Shown here piece by piece: positions 12,386 through 23,233 of a stretch of 64,000 nucleotides of DNA. The position numbers and the translations under genes are program-made. The notes beneath the pieces are model-generated. The model was not told where the DNA came from, ran no database searches, and saw nothing but the letters and a program-made list of their open reading frames with translations. The number at the start of each line of letters is the position of its first letter. The first letter of the stretch is position 1. Source of the stretch: Chaenocephalus aceratus (Eukaryota; Chordata; Actinopteri; Perciformes; Channichthyidae). The DNA lies in assembly GCA_023974075.1 (NCBI GenBank), contig JAMFTG010000329.1:62001-126000 (forward strand). Direction: 5' to 3'.

Positions 12386-12582
12386 CTGCTCTGTGGATCC
12401 GAAGCTGAGGCTGTAAAACAGCGTCCTAGTAGCTTCTGGAGTCTCTTGTTCTCCTCTTTGGAAAGAAACAGCTCCTCCTCGAGCTCTGCTATCGTTTGTT
12501 CAAACAGAGCACATATCTCTTCAGCAGAAGCCGCAGTGAGTCGCTGCTTCTTCAACGACAGCAGCATTTGGACTTTACTCAT
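12386..12582 (-). pseudogene. ZNF gene A, exon 1 with one-base insertion
   Basis: This is the first coding exon, starting at MSKVQMLLSLKKQRL, the same start as the intact copies. A longer in-frame ATG 13 codons upstream is not conserved in sequence (MFNGV versus MCLTE), so I prefer the MSK start. The peptide is rich in Leu, Glu and Lys and looks like an amphipathic dimerisation helix. Length is 197 nt against 196 nt in genes C and D because of an extra base in GTCCTAGTAG (around 12424-12430; GTCCAGTAG in C). That shifts the frame before the donor, so the spliced message would enter exon 2 out of frame. It is either a true lesion or a sequence error. Confidence 0.75.
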
Positions 12583-12785
12583 GTTTCCTAGATCACCTTT
12601 CCTGCAGACTCCGTTAAACACACCGTTTCTCTCTCAATCTGACTAGTGTTGCTAACGTGTTTCCAGCTAGCATGCTACGCTAGCTCCTATAGTCTGAGGT
12701 AAACGCTCCAGAAAAAAGAGCACACAGTCCATTCGGAGGTTTATCCAGACTTCCTGAGAGAACCGTAGCGACGAGACGCCACATG
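12583..12785 (-). promoter_or_regulatory. Probable 5' UTR/promoter of gene A
   Basis: About 200 bp upstream of the start codon is nearly identical in genes A, B, C and D up to a sharp boundary at CGCCACATGG. No TATA box is seen. Conservation of this block across units and its position make it the likely core promoter and 5' UTR, but no transcription start can be fixed from sequence. Confidence 0.4.
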
Positions 12786-12792
12786 GATCCAG

Positions 12793-12817
12793 GTTCTTCA
12801 GTTCTTCTTCTTCTTCT

Positions 12818-12852
<35 letters not shown>

Positions 12853-12862
12853 TTCCTCTTGG
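12793..12862. repeat. (TTC)n microsatellite, LINE tail
   Basis: An interrupted TTC tract, GAA on the minus strand, directly abuts the 3' end of the minus-strand LINE fragment. It is therefore probably that element's simple-repeat tail rather than an independent microsatellite. It differs in length and composition at 30523, 42693 and 55688. Confidence 0.7.
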
Positions 12863-13552
12863 TTTTTGGCGGTTTGCAAACAGCTTTAAGGTGCATACCG
12901 CCACCTACTGTACAAGAGTGTGTATCGCCATATCATCCTATCACCACTTGTGGAATTATACCATTGTGTTGTTTACGTTGTTTTAAATTCTTCCAATCAA
13001 TCCTGTTTCAATCAAATACTTAACAATGGCCTTCCTGGTAGCTCTTACCCCCTCACCTTCTGTTCCCAGTATCCCCATCAGGCTCCACTCCCTTCCTGCC
13101 TCTCTGACCCTGTCTCTTAGTGTTCCCTCTCTGTTTTCTACATGCTGCAGTGTAATATGATGTGTTTCACATTTTCTTTCACTCCACACCCCCTGCATTC
13201 TTCAACTTCACTTTTTCCCTTTAAAAACATTGTGCCGTTTAATCCTGTATGATCCAGTCTGAGTCTAGTGATGGTGATCTCCCATCTGTTCCTTTCTGTA
13301 TAGATCTTTATCATGACTGATTTCTGTAACTTGTGGTATCTCCTCCCTTTCTGATCTTCCTCCCACCTTTTCTGCCATATTTCCATACCCTTCTTCTTAA
13401 TTATTGCTTTTCCTTCTCCTTTTCCAAGTGACACTGCTATTTCTTTTTGTAACGCCTCTTTTGCTAACTTATCAGCATGCTCATTCCCTTAAACCCCCTC
13501 ATGTGTAGGCACCCAGCATAACTGCACTTCTATTTCGTCCCTACTGACCGCC
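12863..13552 (-). mobile_element. LINE 3' fragment (I/Nimb-type)
   Basis: Minus-strand frames at 13138-13434 and 12983-13198 encode a LINE C-terminus: RLRLDHTGLNGTMFLKGK followed by a C-x2-C...H...C cluster (CRGCGVKENVKHIILHC). The 3' UTR runs to the GAA tail at 12862. This is the most complete of four paralogous insertions; B and D lack the part equivalent to about 13331-13590, and C stops at its block junction. Confidence 0.7.
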
Positions 13553-14262
13553 AGAGGCGGTGCTTAAGCACTGGATATGTCCATCGCGCGCATGCGCAGC
13601 TCGAGTACCAATAACAACAAAGTCACCTGTGACCCACGTGACACCGGCTATATCAGCCGGTGTCGTCAGAGGATCTGTTCCTTTTATCTTCTCGCTGTGC
13701 GAGAGTACCGTGGCTACATTTTTGTAGCCTACAGCGTTCGTTCGGTTGGAACATTTGTCAAGGATTCTCTGCAAACAGCTGGCTGCGTGCAGCTTCGCGA
13801 CTCATCCAGTCGGGGCCGCAGGCTTACCCGTCTTCCAGGAGCTGTGGCTGGCTGCACAGAGACTTCGTTCGGACAGGTTGGCGTCGGCTTGGTTGGTGAT
13901 GGCAGTGTTTCCGCTCCCTCTCCCAGCCTAGTTGTCCTGATTACTGTCTGTTTGATTTTTGGGCTTGAACTTTTTTGGTGACGGAGGTGTTTCCGCTCCC
14001 TCTCCCAGGAGTTGCCCTTGCTGTGCTTTTGTACTTGTTCTGGCCGCGGCGTTGTGCCAAACTTCATTAGCATTGAGCTGTGTTTCTTGTTTGGCTAGTT
14101 AGCAGTAGCGGCTGCAGCCACTCGGCTGACCCGTGCTGTTTTTTCTTTAGAAGCCAGTTTCTGGTCTTAGCTTTGTGTTAAAGCTTCTTGATTTTACCCA
14201 GCTAGGTGAAGGCAGTGCTCTCGCTCCCGCTCCCTCTGCCGGTAACGTGGGTGTAGCTACAT

Positions 14263-14628
14263 ACGATACGATACGATATTACTTTATTGTCAGATCAAGT
14301 CTGAAATTTTACTTGCGTCACAGCAGCTCCATGTCCAACATCAACAGAAAAATATGCATACACAAATACATGAAACACAAACATTTAACATAACAGCACA
14401 ATCAGTGAGAGAAAAACATGCTCAAAGAGCCTTCAGCGTGCATTTGGTCTGGGATTTAGCTCTGTATTTACTGTGAGGACTGACTGATGCACAAAGGAGT
14501 GCTTCAGTCTGACTTTATTGAATCGTGGGACCCTGTATCTCCGATTAGATGGTAGCAGTTCATATTCACTGTTCAGAACATGGTTTGGGTCGGAGATGAT
14601 GTTGTTGGACAGCCTCACTAGGTTGTTA
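14263..14628 (-). mobile_element. LINE 3' fragment nested in DIRS
   Basis: The insertion interrupts GTAGCTACAT of the DIRS leader, which is continuous at about 31766 in unit B. On the minus strand a fragment of a LINE C-terminus (MRLSNNIISDPNHVLNSEYE, then LPSNRRYRVPRFNKVRLKHS) is followed by a tail of ATCGT repeats (14264-14280 on the plus strand). It is unique to the A unit. Confidence 0.65.
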
Positions 14629-14993
14629 TGTTCTGTTCGGCGAGTAGCAGCACCGCTCTACTCTTCCCGTTCAGCAGGTAGCTGGTGAAGGCTGTGTTCC
14701 CGCACCCGCTCCCGGTTACGCTGCATCTGGCATTCGTCTTTAATTTAACCAGTGAAGGCAGTGTTCTCGCCCCCGCTCCTGGCAAACACTAAACTGCCTT
14801 ATTTATTAATCCAGCTAGGTGAAGGCAGTGCTCTCGCTCCCGCTCCCTCTGCCGGTAACGTGGGTGTAATTGCATCCCTCTTTCTGTTTGGCGAGTAGCG
14901 GCGCGGCTCTACTCTTTCCGTTAAGCAGGTAGCTGGTGAAGGCTGTGTTCCCGCACCCGCTCCCGGCTACGCTGCATCTGGCTACTTACAGAA

Positions 14994-15283
14994 TGGCTCA
15001 TTCTTGTCACGCCTGTATGGCTTCTCTCGAGCACAAGGACGGCCTTTACCGCTGCCCCTCTTGCCTTGGCCTCGAGCATCTAAGGGAGGCTCTCACGGTA
15101 GGTGCCTGCATGAACTGTAGCTGCATTCCCCGGGCACTCAGAGTGGCTAGAATCACTGAGGTGGAACGTCTGGCGGCAGCCAACGGACACCTCTCTTTGT
15201 CGGGCCAGGTCGCCTGGCCTTGTGCTTCAAAGCCTTACCGGCGCCCCCCAAGGGGCTCCAGGGGCCGGGGGGCTAGGCCCTGA
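14994..15283 (+). pseudogene. DIRS gag-like N-terminus
   Basis: An open stretch starts MAHSCHACMASLEHKDGLYR and has a C-x2-C...C-x2-C pattern (CHAC, CPSC, then C-x2-C around CMNC) typical of the N-terminus of DIRS ORF1. It is 96 residues long and ends in a Gly/Arg/Pro-rich tail where the deletion junction with the RT region begins. It is a remnant. Confidence 0.6.
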
Positions 15284-15360
15284 AGTCCCGGGGCCGGTCG
15301 TCGGCTGTTTTTCCCAGCAGCAGCTCAACTCCTGTACCAGCCTGTACTTCTGACCCTTGG

Positions 15361-15960
15361 GTGGTTTCCACCCTAACCCAGGGCTACGAATTGCAGTTCC
15401 GACGCCGGCCCCTAGCCTTCGGCCGGGTCAGAATGACAGTTGTCAACGACCCGGTGAAGGCCTTAGCTCTGGCCCAAGAGTTGTCCGTCGTCTTGGCCAA
15501 GGGCGCAATCGAGCCAGTGGACCCTCTGCTTCAGGGCGGGGGGGTTCTACTCGGCGTACTTTCTTGTGAGCAAGAAAGTTGGCGGATTCCATCCAGTTCT
15601 GGACCTCAGAGGAATCAACAGATTCCTGAAGGTACTGCCCTTCCATATCCTAACCACAGCAGACACCCTTCGTGTTGTCGCACAGGGGGAGTGTTTCACA
15701 AACGTGGACTTGAGGGAAGCCTACTTCCACGTGCCAATTGCATCCCATCACCGGAAGTTCTTGAGGTTTGCCTTTCAGGGCCGACATTATCAGTTCCGGG
15801 TGCTTCCCTTTGGTCTCTCCCTCTCTCCAAGGGTGTTCACCAAGGTTGTTGCGGCAGCGCTCGCTCCCCTGCAGGCACAGGGCGTGAAGGTCCTGCCATA
15901 TCTGGACGACTGGCTGGTTTGCGCGGCGTCCCGGGCTAACACCAACACCAGGATTCGATA
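15361..15960 (+). pseudogene. DIRS reverse transcriptase fragment
   Basis: RT fingers and palm are visible: LDLRGINRFLK, NVDLREAYFHVPI, LRFAFQGRHYQFRVLPFG and the catalytic YLDDWLV at about 15897-15920. A G-run at about 15536-15545 breaks the frame between 'EPVDPLLQGGG' and the rest, so two frames are needed. The RNase H, methylase-like and tyrosine recombinase regions of a full DIRS element are absent. It cannot be functional. Confidence 0.75.
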
Positions 15961-15984
15961 AACTAGCCGACGCTCTCGGGTTAC

Positions 15985-17589
15985 CGGGAGAGTCGGAAAG
16001 TCGAGAGGCTTGTCTGAGCCGGTGTGTTGCGCTGGTTTCACGACAGCCTCACGAGGGGGAGCCACAATTTCTGGCTACTCCTCGGACACAGCTTTATCTG
16101 GAAGCACCGGCACAATCACAGGATCAGACAATGGGACATCAGAAACACTTTTACTCGCCTGTGCACGGGTATGGGTGATCAGGCCAATACCGTTTGGCGG
16201 GGACATATTCTGCCGCTGTTCTTTACGCTTCAGCGCTGCACAGTTGGCGAAGACATGTCCAGGTTGGTGACAGTAAAAGCACTCTCTCTCCTCTCTGGTT
16301 ACATTAGACACATTCAACGGCTCAGTAGGTGGTGCGGCTGATACACGGCGCGATCTCTCAGTAGAGACCGGGGAAAACACAGATTTATGCATCAGCACAT
16401 ACTCATCGGCTAACACAGCAGCAGCAGAGAGGGAATTTACTTTTTGCTCATTCATGTACATAACAATGTGCTCAGGCAAACATTTCTTAAACTCCTCCAA
16501 CATGATTAATTCCCTCAGAGCAGAATAATCCTCCGCTTTACATGACGTAACCCATTTAGCAAAAAGCATTCCCTTTTCCCTGGCGAACTCGGCGTGAGTT
16601 TGATTAGGACCCTTCCTATGGTGTCTAAACTTTTGCCGGTAAGCTTCAGGGACTAACTCATACACTCTATGCATGACCCCCTTCACCAAGTCGTAATCTA
16701 GACTTTCCTCCAGCGAAAGAGCAGCAACCGCCTCCTGACCTCTACCATGTAATTTACACGTTTACATCAGAGCCCAGGCCTGAGCCGGCCACCGCAACGC
16801 TGTAGCAATGCGCTCGAAGGCACCAAAATACGCATCCACTTCAGTCTCACTGAAGGTTGGCACTAGCTAAATGTTTTTACTCATGTCAAAGGCAGGTGGA
16901 GGAGGTGGAAATAGCAAGTTTTTTCCGGCAGAGTCAAAAGCACCGGATGCGCGCAGTTGGGAGTCTAGCTCCAGCTGACGTATCCGGATCCGGACTTCCT
17001 TATCTGCCTCGATTTTCTTTATCTCCAACTGAAACTGCCTGTCTTGCTCCTTGTCTTTAGCCTCCAACTGAAGCCGTGCGAGACGGACCTTCAGTTTACT
17101 CCCTTCCCGAGAGTCTGAACTGCCAGGAGGCGGTGGACTATAGCGAGGCGACGCGAACGGTGCTTTAAACTGCCCGCTGTCCTCGCCGTCACCACCGTCA
17201 CCACCGTCACCACCGTCACCACGGTGGTGACTTCGCCTCAGACTTCTGTTGTCTCCCAGCTTCAGACAGGACATTGAACGCAGCGAACTCAGTTTGTACA
17301 GGTAGCACCAGAAAACCCCTTTCCACCAACTCATCCACCACCAGAGCCTTTAATTATTTTTTTCCTAACTGTTTTGCCACTGGGAGGCGGAAATGTTGCG
17401 CAATCTCATATAAGTCGTGTCTACGACACTGAACTAACTGCTCATGAGAAGGACAGACCAAAAACGACTCAAAATCGAAAAGTGCCATATCAACTAAAAC
17501 TGCACAGAAAGTCCACCAAATTGTTTTTAGCTGTACAAAACCACTTATAACCCCAGGAAAGTAGTTAATATCCCGAACGACCCCCATGT
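15985..17589 (-). pseudogene. Gypsy/Gmr1-like gag with SCAN-like capsid
   Basis: On the minus strand, three frames together cover a retroelement gag. About 17354-17490 is the N-terminus (MALFDFESFLVCPSHEQLVQ). 16867-17334 is a proline/aspartate-rich linker and a charged helix. 16075-16689 is a capsid-like helical domain followed by the CCHC knuckle CFYCHQPGHVFANC. The helical part (LVPEAYRQKFRHHRKG, then EEFKKCLPEHI) resembles SCAN/Gmr1 capsid domains. Frames are broken near 16750-16860 and 17340. A PBS-like phrase TGGGGGTCGTTCGGGAT lies just before the gag start, next to the LTR edge at 17590. The pol region is absent. Confidence 0.7.
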
Positions 17590-17711
17590 ATGTTACGTCC
17601 CAACTAGGGGAAGAGGAATGCAACACACTGAAGAGTTTATCGCCGGCCACTAGAGGGCAGCGTCACTGCTGTCGCTGTCCGGATATGCCGTGCTCTGACC
17701 CGGTAGTGCCG
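17590..17711 (-). mobile_element. Partial Gypsy LTR
   Basis: On the plus strand the edge reads TGTTACGTCCCAACTAGGGG, so on the minus strand the LTR ends ...GTAACA just before the primer-binding-like site. It resembles the terminus of the solo LTR at 23902 (TGTTACGTTCCCTCTTTGCT). The LTR is cut off at about 17711, where the duplicated block starts. Confidence 0.5.
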
Positions 17712-18659
17712 AGCGGCCATTTTAGTTCAAACATTGTTCATTCACTCCGCCTCGAGTTGAGACGTTCATCCACTCATTCATGTAAGATTGTTTCCACTAT
17801 TGTCTGGTGTGTCTATACTCTGTGTCGTTGTATATATTTGTATTGGTCATGACATGCATGGATGTAGTACTTTGTCAGCTTATCTTGCTGCATTAATCTG
17901 TTTCAGGGTGTCGTCATCCATTAAACTACCGAAACTGACATTGAGGAGTTTGTTTCTTCAATATATATTTATTTATAAATATAAATACGACATCTTGTAT
18001 TTTAGTTACACCCGCTAGACAACAGTGGAAGGTTTGAGAAACAACCGTGTTTGCCGGGTGCACCGCGGCAGAGGTGGGGAGGTTCCAGCTGGAAACCTCC
18101 ACCCCACTGCGGGACCCGTGGCACCCCTGGACGACGTGCGTCTTGGTCACGCTTCATATCGGCCGGCCCGGGAAGGAAGAGACACGCAGAGTGGGGGAAG
18201 TCCCCCACCCCAACGCAGCACACCCTCCCGGCCATCAGAGTCGAACCCGCAGTTCGGATGAAGCGACCGCCAGAGCACCGGCACTAGGCCGGGCCGGCGT
18301 GGAGGTCCTCCGACAGTGGGTCGCGTTTGCCATTCGATCAGTGAGAGGAGAGGTGAAAATAGGCACTCGTGAGGCGGGCAGAGTCCCCTGTCAACTCCCG
18401 TTACATTCCTCCATGGTATCATTTGAGCGAAAAACTTTTACGAGAACCAGGCTGGGGGGGTCAAAAGGGCTTGACCAAGGACGACCCAAAGTGCACGGTG
18501 GGCGGACTCATCACCTCCGTGATGAGTCTCCATTGTGATTTGAAAACTTCCATCAAACGAGTCCTTCGGTGGGCGGGGAAAAAATGTGTTCGTCAGAATC
18601 GTCACTTCCTGTACTGACAGTGGAGGTGTCCTGAGAGTGGAGGTCTGCAGGCAGGCTCC
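17712..18659. other. GC-rich spacer downstream of gene B
   Basis: This region is present also at 43198-44150. The open frames here are not supported by any recognisable domain. On the minus strand there is a phrase like a tRNA B box (GGTTCGACTCT, near 18237), but no A box, so a SINE or tRNA call is not justified. Confidence 0.35.
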
Positions 18660-20060
18660 CATGAAATTCCCCTTGTTTATAATATTATCACCGTTCCAAG
18701 CAAATGAGTGCTTTTGTTTTGAAATCACTTCTGTGAGTTTCACCCATGGTTTCGCCCCGCCCCTCGCTCCCATGACCATTAGACCATTTAGTAAGGTAAA
18801 AAAAACAAAAACGCCTCTCAGACGCTCTTCCGCTTACTTGAGTAATAAAGAAAAACAAATGGACCGTAAAAACACGGATTAGGGCGACAACATCTGGTCA
18901 CACCTTTAAATATTTGACCATGTTTATGTGCAAATGAAGAACTCTCACTGGTTCAGAACCTTTTTCCTCTCTTTTCTTTTCTGACTTTATGGGTATTTCA
19001 CTTTATATTAAATACATAACAATAAGAGTGCAGAACATCTAATGAATCACTATGAATCCAGAACAATACAACTGCAGGAGTATGGATACAGCGAGATGTG
19101 TGCATGCATTTGGAGCAGAATCCAGTAGAGTGGATCGTGCTGTTCATCCTATGTAATCTATATGTAAAGAAAAAAGTCTAAATATTTAAGATAAAGCTGT
19201 GAAACAATCACAATAATTGGCAGCAAAAATGTAAGTTTTTGCTGCCAATGCGTACATGAAGCGCTACATCATGAACGCAATAAATCTACCCTCGTGGGGG
19301 CGCACTCATGTGATTGGCTTAGAATTGAGGAGACATCTGATTGGCTATAGATAGAAAAAATTACGAAAGTACGAATCGGCTGACCGTCAGGAGAGTCTCA
19401 AAAAACCCACACACGAATGCACAGCGATCCGTGCACAGAAAGCGGTTTGTGTTTGCAGGTGCAGGGGATTTAAACGGAAAACAAATATGTGTGGATCAAA
19501 AATACACATGTAAGACTTTTTTCTGTATTTGGATTTTATTTACATGGATATGAAACGGAACACATTTGTGTGTGCATTGAAAAACACAAGTGTGGATCCG
19601 GAAATACAAGTGTGAATCCTTTTGCGGATCATGATATACAAGTGTGAATCCTTCAGTGTGCATGTGTGTATTATGAGACTGTTCTGAGCCCATAAATTAC
19701 TAGCCATATCTTACACATCCCTGTTTTGAATTATCAATGTGTGGATGACAGTTGAACTGGATGATGACAAAACATTTGCATTAAGACACTAATACTAGCT
19801 GGTCCCTTGTAAAGGTGAGTCCACCTTAAATGAGCAGTGGGTGATCAGCAGGTGAAAGGCAGGACACGGGAACTTGGTCCTGAGGAGATGTAACGATTAT
19901 TAAACACGAAATAGTCGAGTCAAGGGGTCAAAGAAATCAACATTTGTGATTATTCGCAAATCGGTTGCAGGTGGGTGAAAACAGGCTTAGGGAGTAACGT
20001 ATTACATGTAACGGCATTAGGTCATCAGGATACAAAATAGACAAACGTATTCCCTTACAG
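18660..20060 (-). other. 3' flank of gene B
   Basis: It contains the block shared with 4188-4800, then a block (19240-19690) that recurs 3' of genes C, D and E (36475-36910, 44715-45170, 61005-61445) but not of A. That block has short imperfect repeats of the type ACAAGTGTGAATCC or ACAAGTGTGGATCC. The final 370 bp match the 3' flank of gene A. No coding region is supported. Confidence 0.5.
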
Positions 20061-21652
20061 TTACAGAAGCAGCTGACGACCAACACACTTGTGACTTTTT
20101 AAACTTTTACGCCATTTAAATCTTTTGTCACAAACATTGCAGCTGTATTTTTCCTCTCTTGTGTGGACTCTCATGTGTGACTTTAAATGATCACTCCGTA
20201 AAAAAGCTTTCTTACAGACTGAGCAGCTGTGTGGATTCTCTCCTGTGTGGATTCTCATGTGTGACTTTAAATGTGTACTCTGTGAAAAAGCTTTCTTACA
20301 GACTGAGCAGCTGTGTGGTTTCTCTCCTGTGTGGACTCTCATGTCCTTTAACTGTTCATTCCGTGAAAAAGCTTTCTTACAGACTGAGCAGCTGTGTGGT
20401 TTCTCTCCTGTGTGGAGTGTCATGTGTTTCTTTAAATTGTCTCTCCGTGAAAAAGCTTTCTTACAGACTGAGCAGCTGTGTGGATTCTCTCCTGTGTGGA
20501 CTCTCATGTGTGACTTTAAATACGTACTCTGTGAAAAAGCTTTCTGACAGACTGAGCAGCTGTGTGGTTTCTCTCCTGTGTGGACTCTCATGTGTGTCTT
20601 TAAACTTTCTCTCCGTGAAAAAGCTTTCTTACAGACTGAGCAGCTGTGTGGTTTCTCTCCTGTGTGGACTCTCATGTGTTCCTTTAAATGTTCATTCCAT
20701 GAAAAAGCTTTCTTACAGACTGAGCAGCTGTGTGGTTTCTCTCCTGTGTGGAGTGTCATGTGTTTCTTTAAATTGTCTCTCCGTGAAAAAGCTTTCTTAC
20801 AGACTGAGCAGCTATGTGGTTTCTCTCCTGTGTGGACTCTCATGTGTGTCTTTAACCTTTCTCTCCGTGAAAAAGCTTTCTTACAGACTGAGCAGCTGTG
20901 TGGATTCTCTCCTGTGTGGACTCTCATGTGTTCCTTTAAACGTTCATTCCGTGAAAAAGCTTTCTTACAGACTGAGCAGCTGAGTGGTTTCTCTCCTGTG
21001 TGGAGTCTCATGTGTGTCTTTAAACTATCACTCCATGCAAAAGCTTTCTTACAGACTGAGCAGCTGTGTGGTTTCTCTCCTGTGTGGACTCTCCTGTGTT
21101 TCCTTAAACCTCGACTATGTGAAAAAGCTTTTTTACAGACTGAGCAGCTGAATGGGTTATTTTCAGCACTATGTTGTGGATCACTGACAGATTCATGTCT
21201 ATTTTTCAGTGAGTTTGAGTCTGATGCAGGTTCTCTGGCCTCTTTCCAATCAGCACTGTCTTCAGTGTCAGGTTCAGAAGAGTCTCCAGTGTGGTCTTCA
21301 GTCTTTGGTTGTACACTGCTCTCTGAATCTGAGTTCCTGGCTGGTTCTGGTCCTCGACAGTCATCTCCATCAGCTTCTGTTTCCATGTGTTCAGTTTGTC
21401 TTTGATGAGGCTGAGAGGACTGAGGTTTCTCTTTATCATCTTCACTCTTCACAGGGTCAGGAGTGAAAGTGGACTTGGTGATCTCGGCCTCCTCCAGCTC
21501 CTGAAGCTGCTCTCCCTCCTGACTGATCCTGAGTTCATCCTGTTCCTGCTTAATGTGTGGGGGGGGCTCTGGGTCCTCCTGGTCCAGACTGGTGCTCCAC
21601 TCCTGCTGGTCAGGGAGAGGCTCTTCTTTAACCACCAGCAGCTGCTGGACGT
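20061..21652 (-). CDS. ZNF gene B, exon 2 (13 fingers, one damaged)
   Basis: This is the second exon of a polydactyl C2H2 gene with the same acceptor and linker as gene A. It encodes an acidic linker with VKEE, IKQE and VKSE motifs, then 13 finger units of 28 residues. Units 1-9, 11 and 12 are canonical. Unit 10 reads RNEQLKDMRVH where gene D has RNEQLKEHMRVH: a 3-bp deletion at about 20344 removes the first zinc-binding histidine. Unit 13 ends in HKC instead of HxxxH. Specificity residues differ strongly between units while framework residues are identical. The stop is TAA after GRQLLL. The exon is open throughout, but exon 1 (27804-28000) has a one-base insertion. Likely role: nuclear DNA binding. 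Confidence 0.85.
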
Positions 21653-22176
21653 CTGCAGGAAACAGGCAACACACAGTCAGAACACACTGTTAAGTGTTAG
21701 CATTTAAAAATCTAATCACCCTTAAAATGGGAGACATTTTGCAGCCCTAATTAATGCCTTTGTTTTTATATTTTCCCATTATCTTTCTTAGTCCCACCTA
21801 TTGTGTATTTGTGTTGGCTCACTTCACCTCATGTAGCCCAGCCCCTTTCGACTTCCAGTTAAAAATGAAAAAGGGTTTTTTCTTCTGGCGTTGCACTAGC
21901 TGCAATAAACTGTATTTGGGATTGTTCACGGATACACTACGACTACAGAATATAAATCATATTCTGGATTTTTTAACACTTTTTTGTTTACTAGACAATT
22001 CCATATGTGTTCTTTTATTGTTTTTATGTCTTCAGTATACATCTACAAAGTAAAACCAATTTAAATAAATAAAAAACTTTGAATGTGAAGATGTGTCCAA
22101 ACTTTTGACTACGTCTAATACTAGTGTATATATCTCTCAAAATATATATTCTGTGTGTGTATATATATATATATAT

Positions 22177-23233
22177 TAGTGCTGTCAAAATTATCGCGTT
22201 AACGGCGGTAATTAATTTTTTGAATTAATTGCGTTAAAATATTTAACGCATTTAACGCATGTGCAGAATGGCCCGCCCCATACGTGCCACCAGTGGCAGC
22301 GCCAGGGTATGGCTGGGGTAGGCTACACCCATACCAAGAAATGGCTTAGCCCCACCATGAAAAATGATGTTAAAGTAAGCAAAATAAAGTCTGCCAACTC
22401 GCGCGGAGTAAATTGCACAGACAGCAGTTAGTAAGATTGATTTCAGTAGCCACGGTTTTGAAAACTTTTGTCACGTAGTGATCGTCTTCTCAATAGAACA
22501 TCTTTGATAAAGGCGTGGTGTTGTTGCAGGAAGTCCCGACGGAGAATACTCTTGCTGTAGTTCAGGGCAGAGCCATATAATAGTAATAATATGGCTCTGG
22601 TACAGGGGTGCACATAACTGGTACGCAGGTTATATGCGTAATCTGAAATGCGTACCGTCACTTGTGTCACAAAGCGCATTTGCGTCCCGACGTACTTGTG
22701 AAGCTTTTCCAGAAGGCGGTTCGATCACCGGACGACAGAGTCGGTCTCCGTGTGCACAGACAGGCTGCTGTTAACGTCGGTCTGTACAACGGAACTGTGC
22801 CAAAACTACGCCAACCGGCTGCGGAGGGAGACTCCCCCCTTCACTGGAGAACTGCGCTAAAACAGCTGATCACAACGTTCACACTCTGTGGTCACGAAGT
22901 ACTCCACTAGCCCCCCCCCCTCTGTCGACTTTCCTGAAGTACTCCCCCGCTGATAGAAATCAACACGTAATGAATTAAGACCCCACGGTTTGATGATTGA
23001 TAGGTGTGTGGGTTGTCTTTCATTTTGACACGCAGAAAAATGTTATAATAAACATAGATACTGTATGTTAAATGGATATATCCGCCTGCTTTCATTTATC
23101 TTTCCATTCCCACAACAATATACATAAATAAATGGCATATTTTGGACATAGTTCGAATGGTGATTAATCATGATTAATTAATTTTTAAGCTGTGATTAAT
23201 CTGATTAAAAATTTTAATCGTTTGACAGCCCTA
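22177..23233. mobile_element. hAT element in intron B
   Basis: The ends are TAGTGCTGTCAAA and TTTGACAGCCCTA, set in a TA-dinucleotide tract that would hide the target duplication. The interior has runs of TTAACGC/GATTAAT near both ends and no intact transposase. The same element occupies 47651-48713 in gene D and is absent from A and C, except for a related right end in A. Confidence 0.65.

Larger units (their letters stand above)
13553..15965 (+). mobile_element. DIRS-type retrotransposon, internally deleted
   Basis: The element begins with a GC-rich leader containing repeated blocks: GTGAAGGCAGTGCTCTCGCT at about 14206 and 14816, and AGCAGGTAGCTGGTGAAGGC near 14673 and 14925. Repeat spacing is about 252 bp once the nested LINE is discounted. 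A gag-like start (14994-15283) joins directly to a reverse transcriptase (about 15361-15960), so most of gag and everything after the RT palm is missing. The RT signature LPFGLSLSPRVFTK is diagnostic of DIRS elements. Fragments of the same element lie at 31084-31983, 36329-36470, 56229-56556 and 60857-61000. Confidence 0.8.

Noticed and set aside
12667..12904. Glu-rich and Arg-rich open frames upstream of gene A, and equivalents at 42567-42797 and 55520-55788
   Set aside because: These are translations of the GAA/TTC LINE-tail microsatellite.
18200..18260. tRNA-like B-box phrase on the minus strand, also near 43720
   Set aside because: No A box at suitable distance and no cloverleaf could be drawn; not enough for a tRNA or SINE call.
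18047..18538. 163-codon plus-strand open frame conserved at 43533-44024
   Set aside because: Conservation is explained by the recent block duplication. Several other frames in the same GC-rich stretch are equally open, and no domain is recognisable.
20159..21405. Long plus-strand open frames (about 275 codons) opposite the finger arrays, also at 45630-46879 and 61541-62347
   Set aside because: They are antisense shadows of the 84-bp finger repeat, which happens to lack stops in other frames. The peptides are monotonous repeats without a known fold.
22443..22910. Short open frames inside the intron B hAT element, also at 47942-48416
   Set aside because: They do not resemble a transposase and overlap in both strands; probably chance frames in a non-autonomous element.
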